The position numbers and the translations under genes were made by a program. Source: Branchiostoma floridae (taxonomy: Eukaryota; Chordata; Leptocardii; Amphioxiformes; Branchiostomatidae). Taken from it: a DNA stretch of 41,449 nucleotides. The stretch covers positions 22,255,583 through 22,297,031 of the forward strand of contig NC_049984.1 of assembly GCF_000003815.2 (NCBI RefSeq). The letters run 5' to 3'. The notes under the pieces were generated by a model. It was not told the origin of the DNA. It did no database searches and saw nothing but the letters and a program-made list of their open reading frames with translations. Each line of letters opens with the position of its first letter. The stretch's first letter is position 1. Of this stretch, positions 1-10,752 are shown in pieces.

Positions 1-274
1 AGAGTTTAGTGATTTTATGTAGCACCATGTTTTACCCTATATAATCATGGTGAAGAGAAGTACATCTCTCAATGTAACTGCATTCTAAGATACTTTGATA
101 GATTTGTATATGACAAGCGTTAAAAAAACGTTCGTGTGAAAGCACTGGCCACATATAGTTATAGTGAAGTATGTATGGGATAGTTTACAATGGCCAGTCG
201 CAACATTAGCTTTTACCTAGAAACCTCTTATTTACCAACATTTCGTAAGTAATAAATGTACTATTTACCAACAG

Positions 275-1465
275 TTGGTCCTGTCATTGGTGGAGTGATG
301 TACGAGTTCCTAGGATACAAAAGCCCATTCCTGTTGATAGCTGGGTTGGCCGTTGTTGATGGAGGTAAGCCATATTATTATTTTTTGTCACCATGTAACA
401 AGACCTGAAGGCCACTCAAGGTTACGGGTTACATTGTAACTGTAACAGCATCTCTACGCCCTAGGTCAGTAACATCATGACTGAGACCAGCCCAATTGCT
501 CATTATGAGTGAGGACTAACTGACCCAATAGGCGAACCCCATTTTGGCCGGAATGGTTTGATCCGCCGCTCATGTTCGCACATATGGCGGGTTCTTTAAC
601 GTGCTTGGGGTGTTGCTCTCCCCAAACATGGGGCCTTCATTTAACGCCCTATCCGAGGGACGGCCCTAGCCGAAGCTACTGTAGGTACTCATTTTAACCT
701 GATTTAAGTGAGGAAAGTCGTGTAAAGTGCTTTTCCCAAGGGCACAAGATCGGTAACACGGCAGCCGGATTCGAACCCGCGACATCTCGGCAAACAGGCT
801 GCAGCTGCGCTACACGGTCACACTATTGGTCCGTCTTTACAGTCAGTTTCGATATAACGTCCTTGGTTACATATACGTTGATTTCAAATTTAAAACATAC
901 TCTGTGACCTAATTATGGTTTATGTCGGTTGTGATGTCTTCTGTGGTGTATAAAGGCGCGATCATAAGGAAGACCTAAACCACTATACCGGACGGCGTAG
1001 GGGTGAAAACTGAAATTATTACATCCATAATAAAAACAGCTACCGCGAAAAAAAAGACCGTGCATCATTTCGCAACGGAGTACAGACGACATGCTAATCC
1101 ACATGCGATTGCGGCATACGGAACATAGAGATATAGGTGTGAACACTCAACGCACAAAGACTCTGTTGCTGGGGGTTACCCGCCAGTCACAGAGTAATGA
1201 ATAAATGAAACGAAGACTCACATGTTCAGTGCAGTGAAAGTTCTAAAACAGGTTTAAGTAATTTGCAAATTCACCATATATTGTTGGTCTCGAGCTATTT
1301 TTATACCATATTTTCTGAGGTAACAATTTTGGATGAGAATGGAGAAATAATGCGTTTGCCCTTTTGATATTTTGCAGTACTTCGTTTACTACAGCAAAGA
1401 CCAGCAGAAGAAGAATCTAAAGTAAGTGTGTGTGCGTATGTGTGTGTATGTGTGTCACTGTGTAC

Positions 1466-1522
<57 letters not shown>

Positions 1523-4500
1523 TGTGTCACGGTGTGATTTTTTAAAATGTGGTTTCCGTGATGTGATTTCATGACTTTTTCATCGGCGGTCAAACCTTGT
1601 CATTTGCTTCCAATAGCCAAAACAAATATTATCCAGGTTATTCGCTTTGACACTTACCAGATTCTATCGTTGTGTGCCACTTGCAGGAGAAAGCGGACGA
1701 TTATTCGAGTTTAAACTTATTGAAGGACCCATACGTTCTACTAGCTGCAGGTAAGAACACCGAACAAGTTATGTCAACTTAAAGATTACACGAAAGTGTT
1801 ACATTTTCTGAGTATGTTCAACTGACATTGCATATATTTATTCAATCAATATACGAGTGTACGTTCGCCCCAAATATACATATGGTGTGTGTTAATTGAA
1901 CAGTTCTGTCATTGTTGCGGAACTTCATTCGAAATTTTTCTTGATTTTAAGATTTTACACCTCCATATTGACGTGCTTTTGTTTTGTGTCTTATCAGTTC
2001 ATGCTTCATAATTTTCCGAATGATTGGAAAGCAGATACGTAGAAATGTAATGCCACTACGTGTCACATTACATTTTTCAGCATTCTTATTCGTTGGAACG
2101 GCAGCATCTGTTATGGTTGGGGGGATGGTACCGGTCTGGATGATGATGTCTATGAACGCTTCAGCGTGGCAACAAGGTAACTACCCTGTGGACAGGATCG
2201 GGTAGCTAGCAGGTTTTGTTCGGGGACCCCAGGCAGTCAGCCCGCCGATCTCACATTAGCGCTCCGCGGAGTTTCAGCCAGAAGGAGTTATCGCTACCCT
2301 CGGGTGGAAATCCTTCGGAATATACTCCCCGGAGCACCAATAGGAGATCGGCGGGTAGACTGTCTTGGGCCACCGAATAAACTGTGCTAGCAGCCCGATC
2401 TAGTTGAAGAACAGATTTATCCTAACAATGAATCAATATGCACTAGATCACTTTTACATGTCAATTGTTATTCGCAGCCAGGATATTATATAAACACTCT
2501 CCAACAAGATCTCTTCGGTGTCACTTACGAAAACTACTGGATAGCAGTTGAAGCGTCTGACCGTTTCCAAAACCATATTCAGTTGCTTGAGTAACTACTT
2601 TTTGGCGTACCTGAATGTCTAACCTACATAGTCTCTGTAGCAGGCTCTCTGGGCTTTTCTGTTTTGGGGGCTCGTTATGCACTTTTGATGGCCGTTTCTT
2701 GTTGTACTTGATCGCTTGTGCCGCTTACCCGACTCATAGACCAGCAGAAGTGTATTATGAGTCCCAAAAAATGCTCTGGAGGCAAACACGTTTATCATTT
2801 TTACCAATTAGGAGTTTCGGCATTGCCTGCGGCAGGAGGCTTTATCATTGGAACTTTTCTCTCTTCCATGCTGGTGGGAAGAACAGGGCGGTAAGTCTTT
2901 CATCTTTGTGTAGGGCAAGGTAGAAAAAAACAATACATTGTACATTGTGTGAATTGTCACCAGACAGTCGTGCAACAGTTTCAGTACGTGAGGACCATCC
3001 TTTTTTTTAATATAAATGGCAAGACTTGACTACATCACACATGACGAGATGCAAACTCTATTAGATATATATACAATGTAGAACTTACCCTGCAAGTAGT
3101 TGAACTTGGAAAATGGATTCATGTCGTTTGAAAACTGCAATTTCTTTTGCCATAACCACTTAATACTTTATTAGACGTTTTATCAAGTGTTACTAAATAT
3201 TTTGTTTATGCGTGTATCCTCAGTTGGCTGCTGATTTTGGTTGGAATCCTAGGATTGGGAGTCTCTATGGCAATAGTAAGTCAACGAACGTTGCTCTTTA
3301 ATATTGTAGGAAAAGTTTCTCTGGTTCTGCATTTATTGACAAGACATAGTGACGGCCTATTCGCGGTCCATTTAAGCTAAGGGCACAACCCGTCGTACGT
3401 GCAATTTTCCCGTACGTTTTTGGGGGAGATCAAGTCCGCCATGTATTTCTGAAAACGTTCAAGCTGTACAAGGCAGGCGCCTTGCCCGTACTGGCACGTA
3501 CGGGGGGCAAATCTGCAGCCATGATACACAAAGTTTTGCCTGCACGGAACGTTCTACGGCGTGTCCGCGTGCTCCTAAATCCGTTGGATTCCGTAGGATT
3601 TCGTACGGAGGCGGTACTTAACACTTAAGCTAGGGGCACAACCCGCCGCACTTGCAAGTGCGTGCTGTCTACGTGCCAAAACGTGGGCAGTCTTTTGGCA
3701 TCCGTAAGTGGTAAGTACCGTCTCCGTACGAACACGTGGCGAATCACACGGATTTTGGAGCACGCAGACGCGCCGTAGACATTTAAGTGCATGCAGAACT
3801 TTCTCTGCGTTGTACAGCCAATGGGCGCACAACACACTGGATCCATGAGTTTATTAAAGTTTTCTCATGGTCAAGTGCTCTTGTAGTTACTATTGCAGCA
3901 TCAGAATCCGGATTCTCTGCGGTGGAATGGGTGGCATATTACTTGAGGCAGCTGCTAGGACTTCTGGAGGCAGCCGCTAGGACCTTAAAAGGTCGTCCTA
4001 TATAAACATCTCCGAAAAACTTACGTTCATCGCACTTGCACGCACTTACACCATGCGAGTGAGTGAGGAAACCGTACGTAAGCAGCACGTGTAAGTAGGG
4101 CATGCATACGTTAACGTGGCACTCGCACAGAGACTGTACGTTGTACTCACGTGCAACTCATCTACCACTTGCGCAACGAACGATGAACGCAACTGCTCTC
4201 CACCAGGTGTGGCGTGCAGACCACGTACTTAACCGTGCGAGTGACGTGCGTTCACGTACTCCCTCCCTGCTCTTGCCAGTCGTTCCCCACGTTTTCAGGA
4301 ATACGTGGCGGACGTGGCCTCCACAAAAAACGTACGGACAAATTGCACGTACGGCGGGTTGTGCCCCAGGCTTTGCGGATCCTAAAAGATTGCCCACGTT
4401 TTGGCACGTAGAGAGCACGTATTTGCACGTACGGCGGGTTGTGCCCTTAGTTTTACGATCACCACTGACAAATGCGTAAAAATAACTTCTAAGTCATTGA

Positions 4501-7500
4501 TATGGAAATAAGGAAAATCAACAAGAGGTTTGAAGTCTTCAAAATAAACTGAGCAAAACAGTACAGATGCTGTTTGTAACGAACGTGAAACGTTTGAGTA
4601 CAATCACAATTATAATACAGCATGTTTTATAAAGTATAATAAGATTACGTATAAAATGACGTTAATGTAAAATGTTCGCACATTACAGTTATGAAACCGT
4701 GTTCCTTATAAAACATGAGTATGGTATATTACCCTTTGGGGATTTTTTTTCATTTGTACCTTTCCTTGTATTTGCCTTCATTTATCATATATGATCAAAA
4801 GATTGATAAACGTAGACTTTAAGCCACAATAGACCACTTCTGGGGACCAAATTAAGGCTCACTGTGGCATCAACTCTTCTCCCTAAAGCTAGGGCTACTT
4901 GCAACTGCGTGATGTCTACAGCCAAAACGTAGGTAATCGCACAGAGATGGTACGTTGTAAGCACGTACAACTCACTTACCACTTGCGCAACGAACGATGC
5001 ACACAACCGGCTCACAGCCTGGCGTGATGTGCAAACCACATGCTTACACCTTAGCTTGCGCAACCTTGCGATAGACGTGCGTTGAGACGTACTCCCTCCC
5101 TGCTCTTGCCAGTCCTTCCCTACGTTTTCGGAAAAACGTGGCGGACGTGACCTCCCCAAAAAACGTACGGACAAAAAGCACGTACGGCGGGTTGTGCCCA
5201 TAGCTTAAGTCAGAAACGGCAAGCCCAACTGGGCCAATAGGAACCGATTAAAGTTAGAGCTCAATTCCATGGTCGAATCATCGAGTGATGGAGTCAACGT
5301 GTTTTGCATAACGCAGAATGTTGTATCCTTCTGAACATTGTTAGCGTGAATGCACGTTTTAAGCAAGGTTGGTCAGAAACAAACATACGGTTTGACCCAA
5401 AATGTCACAAAACTCACAACAGAATGACTTTGGCTGGAGACTTTAGAAAATGAAACTTCTTAGGCTGTTCTCAATTGAAACCATTCACCATGTCATTTTT
5501 AAGTTAAAAGCATAGCCTTCTAGGAGGATATTGGGCAACACTGTCAAAACACACATATGACCCAAAACAAAATATCATACAGTCTCATTATCGGAGTTTG
5601 TAAAATGAATAAATAGATAAATAGGCCCGTATATATACTGCATCTACGTACTAGCGATGACTTTTTTTTTCAGATTCCCCTGGCCAGGAACATCCCAGAG
5701 TTAATCACACCCTACCTTGCTTTTGGAATATTCAGTGGTATGTAATGTTTGTTTCCAGGAAAACATAAATCTATCATTGTATATTTCTTTTTATACAGCC
5801 TTTCATTGTTGCTACAATATGTACTATCATTAATCGTTTCTAGTTAATCATTTTGCGATATCCTGATTTTTGTCTGATAAATTGTTTTGAAAACGTTTGT
5901 TAATGTTTCGTGGTCCTCGCAGGATTGGCAGAAACAACTGTACTAACAGAAATAGGGGAGTTAGCGGATACCAGGTGAGACCTTATGTTGTATACATTGT
6001 TGTTGTTTTTGTTGTCATCCATCTGTCTCGGAAGACAATGGTAGGCAGACAGGGTGCGTAAGGCGACCCGTCTGCCTGGCCTGCACGTGACCTTTTAAGG
6101 TGAAGGAGGGATGTACACTTCCTTCTCCACCCTCTCGTCTACTGGCGCACTAAGACACACAGGGGCAAGAACTGCGTGCAACGTGTAAGACGGCCCCAGC
6201 AGATTCAGGTTTGTTGTTTGGAGTTTCCGTCTCCTAGGAGGACTTCCGACCAAGGATGCAAGGGGTTCCTCCTACCCCTGACTCGTGTGTGGCAGGTGCG
6301 TCAAGCCCAAACATGCCTCTAAGGCCACTAGCCGCAGCTAGGTACTCATTTACACCTGAGTTAAGTGAAGAAAGTCTAGCTATCCAACAATCCACCAATC
6401 TATCTATCAACGCATGGCAGACTGTACGTAGCGTATTCTCTGTGATTTCAGACACGGCTCGAAATACGGGAGTGCCTTCGCTATCTCAGAGAGCGCCATG
6501 TGCATCGGCATTACCATTGGTAAGTTTTAGTTACTCCCCAAACAGAGGTTGGTGTGTAAGATTTTTACATTAACTTTGGGTTGCCGGAAAGGAAAGGGTG
6601 TGCATGATAAAGGACAACAAACAAGCGACCTCTGTTTGGAGAATAGATTTTAGCATTGTTTATGTACATATTGACGTAGGGTTGAAAGTATCGGTACTAG
6701 TATTCTCAGTCATAACCTTTTATTACCAATTTAATCAACCTGTTGTTGATGATCTGTTATTTTTAATAAAAGCTGCAGTTGGACGAATACATAACCGCCA
6801 AATAAGCAAGGCCTGTCATAAAGAGGGCATTTATTCAAGAGTTTAAGGTCTCATTTATGTATAACTAATACATAACAAGATGTATTTTACATTCAAACAC
6901 GATGACCAGATCTCTTGCAGAAAAGTAATCATACACAGTCATCTACATCTTCATGAGTTATGTTGTCCACAAACACACACTCACACAGATAAACATTTTA
7001 CACAGCCCGCTGCAGTATTATAGGAAAATACCAGGTGAACTATTTCAGAAGTTGACACTAGCCAGTCAGCTTCTAGATATGAATATTTGTCCACAGTTTC
7101 CATGTTATTCACAGACGAACACACATATTAGATACACGACCTCCAAATAGTATCGTAGCGTAGGAAAAACGGTAGGTGAACAATTTTCAAACTTCACCTT
7201 CATTTTCTTTCAGGCTACCTACCTGCTAAATATCATGAACTTCCATCCATAGCTTCTTGAGTTATGCTGTTGGCATACACATAGACCCCCAATACACCAT
7301 GCACAACTAAAAGCATAACCTTCTTGGTGAAGGTAATAATATATATATATATATAAATATAGAATACAACACGGTGTATTCCGTATCACCCGAGGTACCA
7401 GCCCGACCGCGGGTCGAATCGCACGAAGGCCGGATGGTGATCCGACCCGCGGGAGGGCTTGGACCGAGGGTGATGCGGAATACACCGTGTTTATTTCATT

Positions 7501-8847
7501 TATGTCATACCCACCTGAGAAAACCCCTGTTTTGATGCGAAATACGCGAGAAGTTGAACAAACTTGGTGTCCTCGAACAAAAAGTGTTAATTGCAACAGT
7601 AATGTTCCAACGTCCGAATCAGGTATTCGAACTTTCGATGGCGCCGCACTAGGCCCGCTCAAAACAGTTCAATTTATTCGAATGGAGCCCGTGTGATACG
7701 CCTTTCGAACCGGTCTGATACGGAAGCGTACGGCCCGGTCCAGAACACCCGTATCGAACGTTTTCGCGTCACACTTATGACATAAATGTAAGTATCACAC
7801 GTTCATAGAAAATAATGCATTGAGTACAACATGGATAAAATGTGTTAATCCCAAAATGTCTAATCTGTCTGTATGTAGGTCTTGCGGTCTCTGGAGTTTT
7901 GATGGATGCTCTGGGCTTTTTTTGGATGATGCTAGGCTTAGGATTACTCAACGTCCTTCTCAGTCCTGCTGCCATCCTACTGCGGAATGTACCAAGTACA
8001 GAAAAGATGGACAAACTGGTAAGCATGTAACCAACCTGTGTTGTTGTTGGGGGGGTATGTAAATCTACGTTTATTCGATTATATGGGCAATATCATTCAT
8101 TCCGCGTATTAATTTTCGTCCTTTTTCAGAAAAGTGTTCGTCATACCGTAAATTGTACAAACCAGCTACAAAATATATGTCGTACATTCAAAATGATATA
8201 GAAAATTGTAATTCTACGTATATGTAAGTCTACGTTTGTTTGAGTGTATAGAATATATCATTCATTCCACGTATTCCACGTATTAATTTTCGTCCTTTTT
8301 CAGAAAAGTGTTCGTCATACCGTAAATTGTGCAAACCAGCTACAAAATATATGACTTGTCGTAAATTGAAAACGACATCGAAAATCGGATAGTAATGTAG
8401 AATGCGGCAAAGTCAATTTAGAAGCATAGAAGAGTTTTGAAATAACCAAAATGTTTAGTGTATCACAAGCTTTGGTCTTGTTTCTGAAGCCATATTTCCA
8501 ACCTTCCTTCCCACTTGTACTGAGGGCAACTGTTTTTATTTTGCACAGCTTTAAGTGTAATAGATGAAAACAACACTGGAATAACATCGAGACAGCATAT
8601 GAAAAAATAACACATGGCATTTACACAAGAATGGCGTTAGAAACTAATAAAGCTACATTTACCGCTAATACTATCATAATACCGATCATACCGTTTAATG
8701 CCTGTCAATTACATTTGCCTTATTTGTATTCTTGCAATAGAATTGTCTTTTATACGATTTAACTGTTTCCTTTTACAGACAATCGTCTATAAAGAGGAGA
8801 ACCAGCTGAAGACACAGTTCTACAAACCTCAACCTGGGGAGGATTAA
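275..8847 (+). CDS. SLC18-type vesicular amine transporter-like protein, 3' part
   Basis: This is a major facilitator transporter of the SLC18 group (VMAT/VAChT relatives, proton-driven amine loading of vesicles). The 5' part lies outside the window. Exons by splice sites and phase: 275-364, 1378-1421, 1687-1750, 2081-2176, 2812-2890, 3224-3275, 5674-5737, 5923-5974, 6452-6519, 7879-8018, 8779-8847 (stop TAA 8845-8847). Every intron is GT..AG and every junction keeps frame, giving 271 residues, roughly the C-terminal half. From what I recall of VMAT2 it aligns through the loop before TM7 (LLKDPYVLLAA against LLKDPYILIAA), TM7 (VPVWMM), TM10 and TM11 (RHGSKYGSAFAISE) and the last helix (ALGFFWMM). 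The tail is short and ends PQPGED. Odd points: the TM7 acidic residue of VMATs is Gly, and the TM10 and TM11 aspartates are Glu, so the substrate may differ. SLC18B1 fits less well. Family call is confident; substrate is unknown. Confidence 0.88.
465..830 (-). mobile_element. tRNA-derived SINE
   Basis: On the minus strand a pol III A-box-like sequence (tagcgcagctg, complement of 802-812) is followed by a perfect B box (ggttcgaatcc, complement of 767-777), then a SINE body running left to about 465. The tRNA part does not fold as an intact tRNA. Related pieces occur at about 6290-6390, 20657-20940 and 25790-25880. It lies in an intron of the SLC18-like gene. Confidence 0.75.
1423..1529. repeat. 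(TG)n microsatellite abutting a 5' splice site
   Basis: A TG-rich tract starts inside the GTAAGTGTG donor of the SLC18-like exon 1378-1421. Its longest pure run is about 22 TG units at 1469-1513. In the transcript it becomes a UG-rich stretch right after the donor. Confidence 0.95.
2196..2400. repeat. Fold-back (inverted repeat) element
   Basis: The left arm starts gatcgggtagctagcaggtt and the right arm is its imperfect complement ending gctagcagcccgatc. Further in, cccgccgatctc pairs with gagatcggcggg. The arms extend about 80 bp. The element begins 20 bp after the donor of SLC18-like exon 2081-2176. No protein is coded, so it is probably a MITE. Confidence 0.75.
2496..2610. repeat. Fragment of the ctctccaagcag inverted-repeat family
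   Basis: The stretch gcgtctgaccgtttcc followed by cagttgcttgagtaac and tttggcgtac matches the right flank of the larger element at 28958-29337. Only one end is present. Confidence 0.6.
3370..5208. repeat. Cluster of nested inverted-repeat elements (gggcacaacccg family)
   Basis: The end motif gggcacaacccgycgyacktgc appears directly near 3378 and 3640 and inverted near 4350, 4430 and 5185. Internal blocks (ttttcgg/aaacgtggcggacgtg, aaaaacgtacggacaaa) also recur. This looks like two or three related MITE copies, some inserted in one another, within one 2.4-kb intron of the SLC18-like gene. The frames open here have no recognisable domain and I read them as spurious. Confidence 0.65.
6000..6395. 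repeat. Dispersed repeat including a SINE-like segment
   Basis: The right part (agctaggtactcatttacac, then gagttaagtgaagaaagtc) matches the SINE at 465-830. The left part, with its cgacccgtctgcctggcctg core, I do not recognise. It lies in the intron between SLC18-like exons 5923-5974 and 6452-6519. Confidence 0.5.
7236..7345. repeat. Dispersed repeat ending cataaccttctnggngaaggtaa
   Basis: It shares cttgagttatgctgttg, a cacaca-rich middle and the terminal gcataaccttcttggtgaag with the longer copy at 23590-23850. It is followed by a short (AT)n run. Confidence 0.55.
7369..7490. repeat. GC-rich fold-back repeat
   Basis: acacggtgtattccgtatca at the left is the imperfect complement of tgatgcggaatacaccgtgt at the right, with inner arms gaccgcgggtcg and cgacccgcggga. 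The flanking 7490-7790 also carries atttatgtcata and tatgacataaat in opposite orientation, so a larger element to about 7790 is possible. Confidence 0.65.
8055..8380. repeat. Two-copy tandem duplication, about 170-bp unit
   Basis: attaattttcgtcctttttc plus the following agaaaagtgttcgtcatacc, tctacgttt and gctacaaaatatatg occur twice, about 175 bp apart, in the last intron of the SLC18-like gene. Each copy contains a tttttcag that resembles a 3' splice site, but no conserved coding follows it. Confidence 0.85.
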
Positions 8848-10520
8848 ATCTAAAAAAATCTAAGCCATAAAGTGACGAGAGTTACTTTTGGAGGGCTCTT
8901 TTTAAAACGTAAGATGGACGTTTTGGGCTCGTATGTCAAAAGCAAAGTGACCAAAATTTGGTGTCGATGCACATTCGACTGAGGAACTTTTTACCCTAAT
9001 GACAGTGTGTTTTCTAAGATGGCATTTTTGCAAAATACTACCTCAGGTATGAATATGCATATATATATATATATATATAAAGCAGCAACATATGTCAGCC
9101 TATGAATATTAATTGTGATTGACGTTTTATCTTGATAGTGAAAAAACTGCATGGAAAGTGTGAAGATAGCAAGAAGCAGGCCTGCGAACCTTCCCTCTTG
9201 TGCATTGTTGTCTGTTTACAGTAATTTTTCATTGGGGCGGACCAGCAAACTGAGAAAGTTGTCTACAAGGCATCATGTAAAGGTAAATCAGTAAAGGTAA
9301 ATTATAGATGAGTGAACTAATGTGATTTTCCATGTGTACAGATTGTATATACATATATGATGTAAATTTGTAACCGTTCTGCTTATACAATGTACGTTAA
9401 TGCTAGTGGTTTTATATTGTTTATTGCAGCAATTGTATTTGTAACATGTATGTATTCTCTCCCAGGCTTAGCCCTTGCCAATACCCTAAGGCTAGTTGGG
9501 TAGCCCTGGCTGTATGTATACAGCTGAACAAATAAATAAAATAAATAAAGAAAAAGAGTGTTTTCTGAAGGCCCGATCACAATCGTTGTGTTATTGTACT
9601 TCTCTTGTAGAATTTTCAGGAAGGCAAGGATTTACTGTAACATTTTCTGTAATAAGACAGCTGACATATGTTGAAATCATCCGCGACTTTCCTATGAATG
9701 AATTTACTATCATGAAGCGATCATGTTACTTCACTCCATTTGATTCCGCCATTGGAGAAGTGTTTATTAACCAAACGTTGATCGTCTAAAGTAACTCTGC
9801 AAATCATAGAGCATTATTAATGATAAAGATTCCCACATTTTGCCAGTGACGCTTGGTGTAATAAAAAGGCAATAATGCAAACCAGAATCTAGCTTGTATA
9901 ATCTTTGAGGAATTTTTTTTTTCACCCGATGTGCTGTAAGTAAGAGAAGAACATTACTGGATATAAATCTTCCAAATGAAGGCCTAATATTCATACTAAA
10001 GGAGAAATACAATAATTCCATCAACGTAAATGACAGGAACCACATACCTGTGGCATTTGGAAGTTATATACTTAAAGGTTAAAACCGTTGAATATGAGTG
10101 ATGTAATCGAGGACCCTATTTGTACATTGATCGGGAAAATGCTATGCTACGTTTACACTGCTGTCATGTACCTTTTGAACTGCACAAAGAATATTAGCGC
10201 TGATTCGAAGATACTGACTTTTTTAAACACTCGAATATGACAAAACAACAGCAATTGTGTCCCATATATTTGACCGACCACACACGTAAATGTTGGTCTC
10301 TATCAAAAAGTACAGTATGCTTTGATTTTGACCTCGGAAATCTATGGGCATTCTCAAGAATGCCTTAATGAAGTACTAAGTTGATATCTGACTGAAAACC
10401 ATGGAGATTACTGATGGTGCAGTACATCACTATATATATATTCAACGTTGTTTTGATGTGGTGGTGTTATGTTACCTGGCAGAATTGTTACACTTTAAAC
10501 TCTATGACATGTGTTCTAAA
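8848..10520 (+). other. 3' UTR of the SLC18-like gene and convergent intergenic region
   Basis: After the stop at 8847 there is no convincing gene until the convergent methyltransferase stop at 10753. A retroposon-like tail (about 9460-9550, ending in overlapping AATAAA motifs at 9531-9540) could supply the poly(A) signal. A related, inverted piece lies at about 31328-31390. The remainder is AT-rich and unrecognised. Confidence 0.5.
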
Positions 10521-10742
10521 CAGTGCAGATAGATGCATTTAAATTCGCGGGGATTTACTTTCCCGGTAGCGGGAAAATGAAGTGTCCGCGGTGGTTTTAA
10601 GTTCGCGGTAGCTGCATTTCCAGAGACTGCAGTCTCATACTATAATGGAAAAATATTCTCGGTGGTTTTAAGTTCCAGGTGAAGAGCTCACCACCAAAAC
10701 CGCGAGCATAAAACCACCGCGAACATTTCTGCATTTACAGTA
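10521..10742. mobile_element. MITE of the ctgtaaatgcatt/cgcgg family, copy 1
   Basis: The body holds repeated ttcgcggtggttttaagttc-like blocks and their complements, ending ctgcatttacagta. The left end is degraded. It ends 10 bp from the methyltransferase stop codon, so the transcript of that gene probably carries it in the 3' UTR. Confidence 0.8.
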
Positions 10743-10752
10743 GATGTTAGCT

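Noticed and set aside
760-830. tRNA gene on the minus strand
   Set aside because: The A and B boxes are good, but arms and anticodon loop do not form a proper cloverleaf, and the sequence continues into a SINE body.
3430-5201. Open frames of 60-140 codons on both strands at 3.4-5.2 kb
   Set aside because: They lie in inverted repeats whose complement is also open, and none shows a domain.
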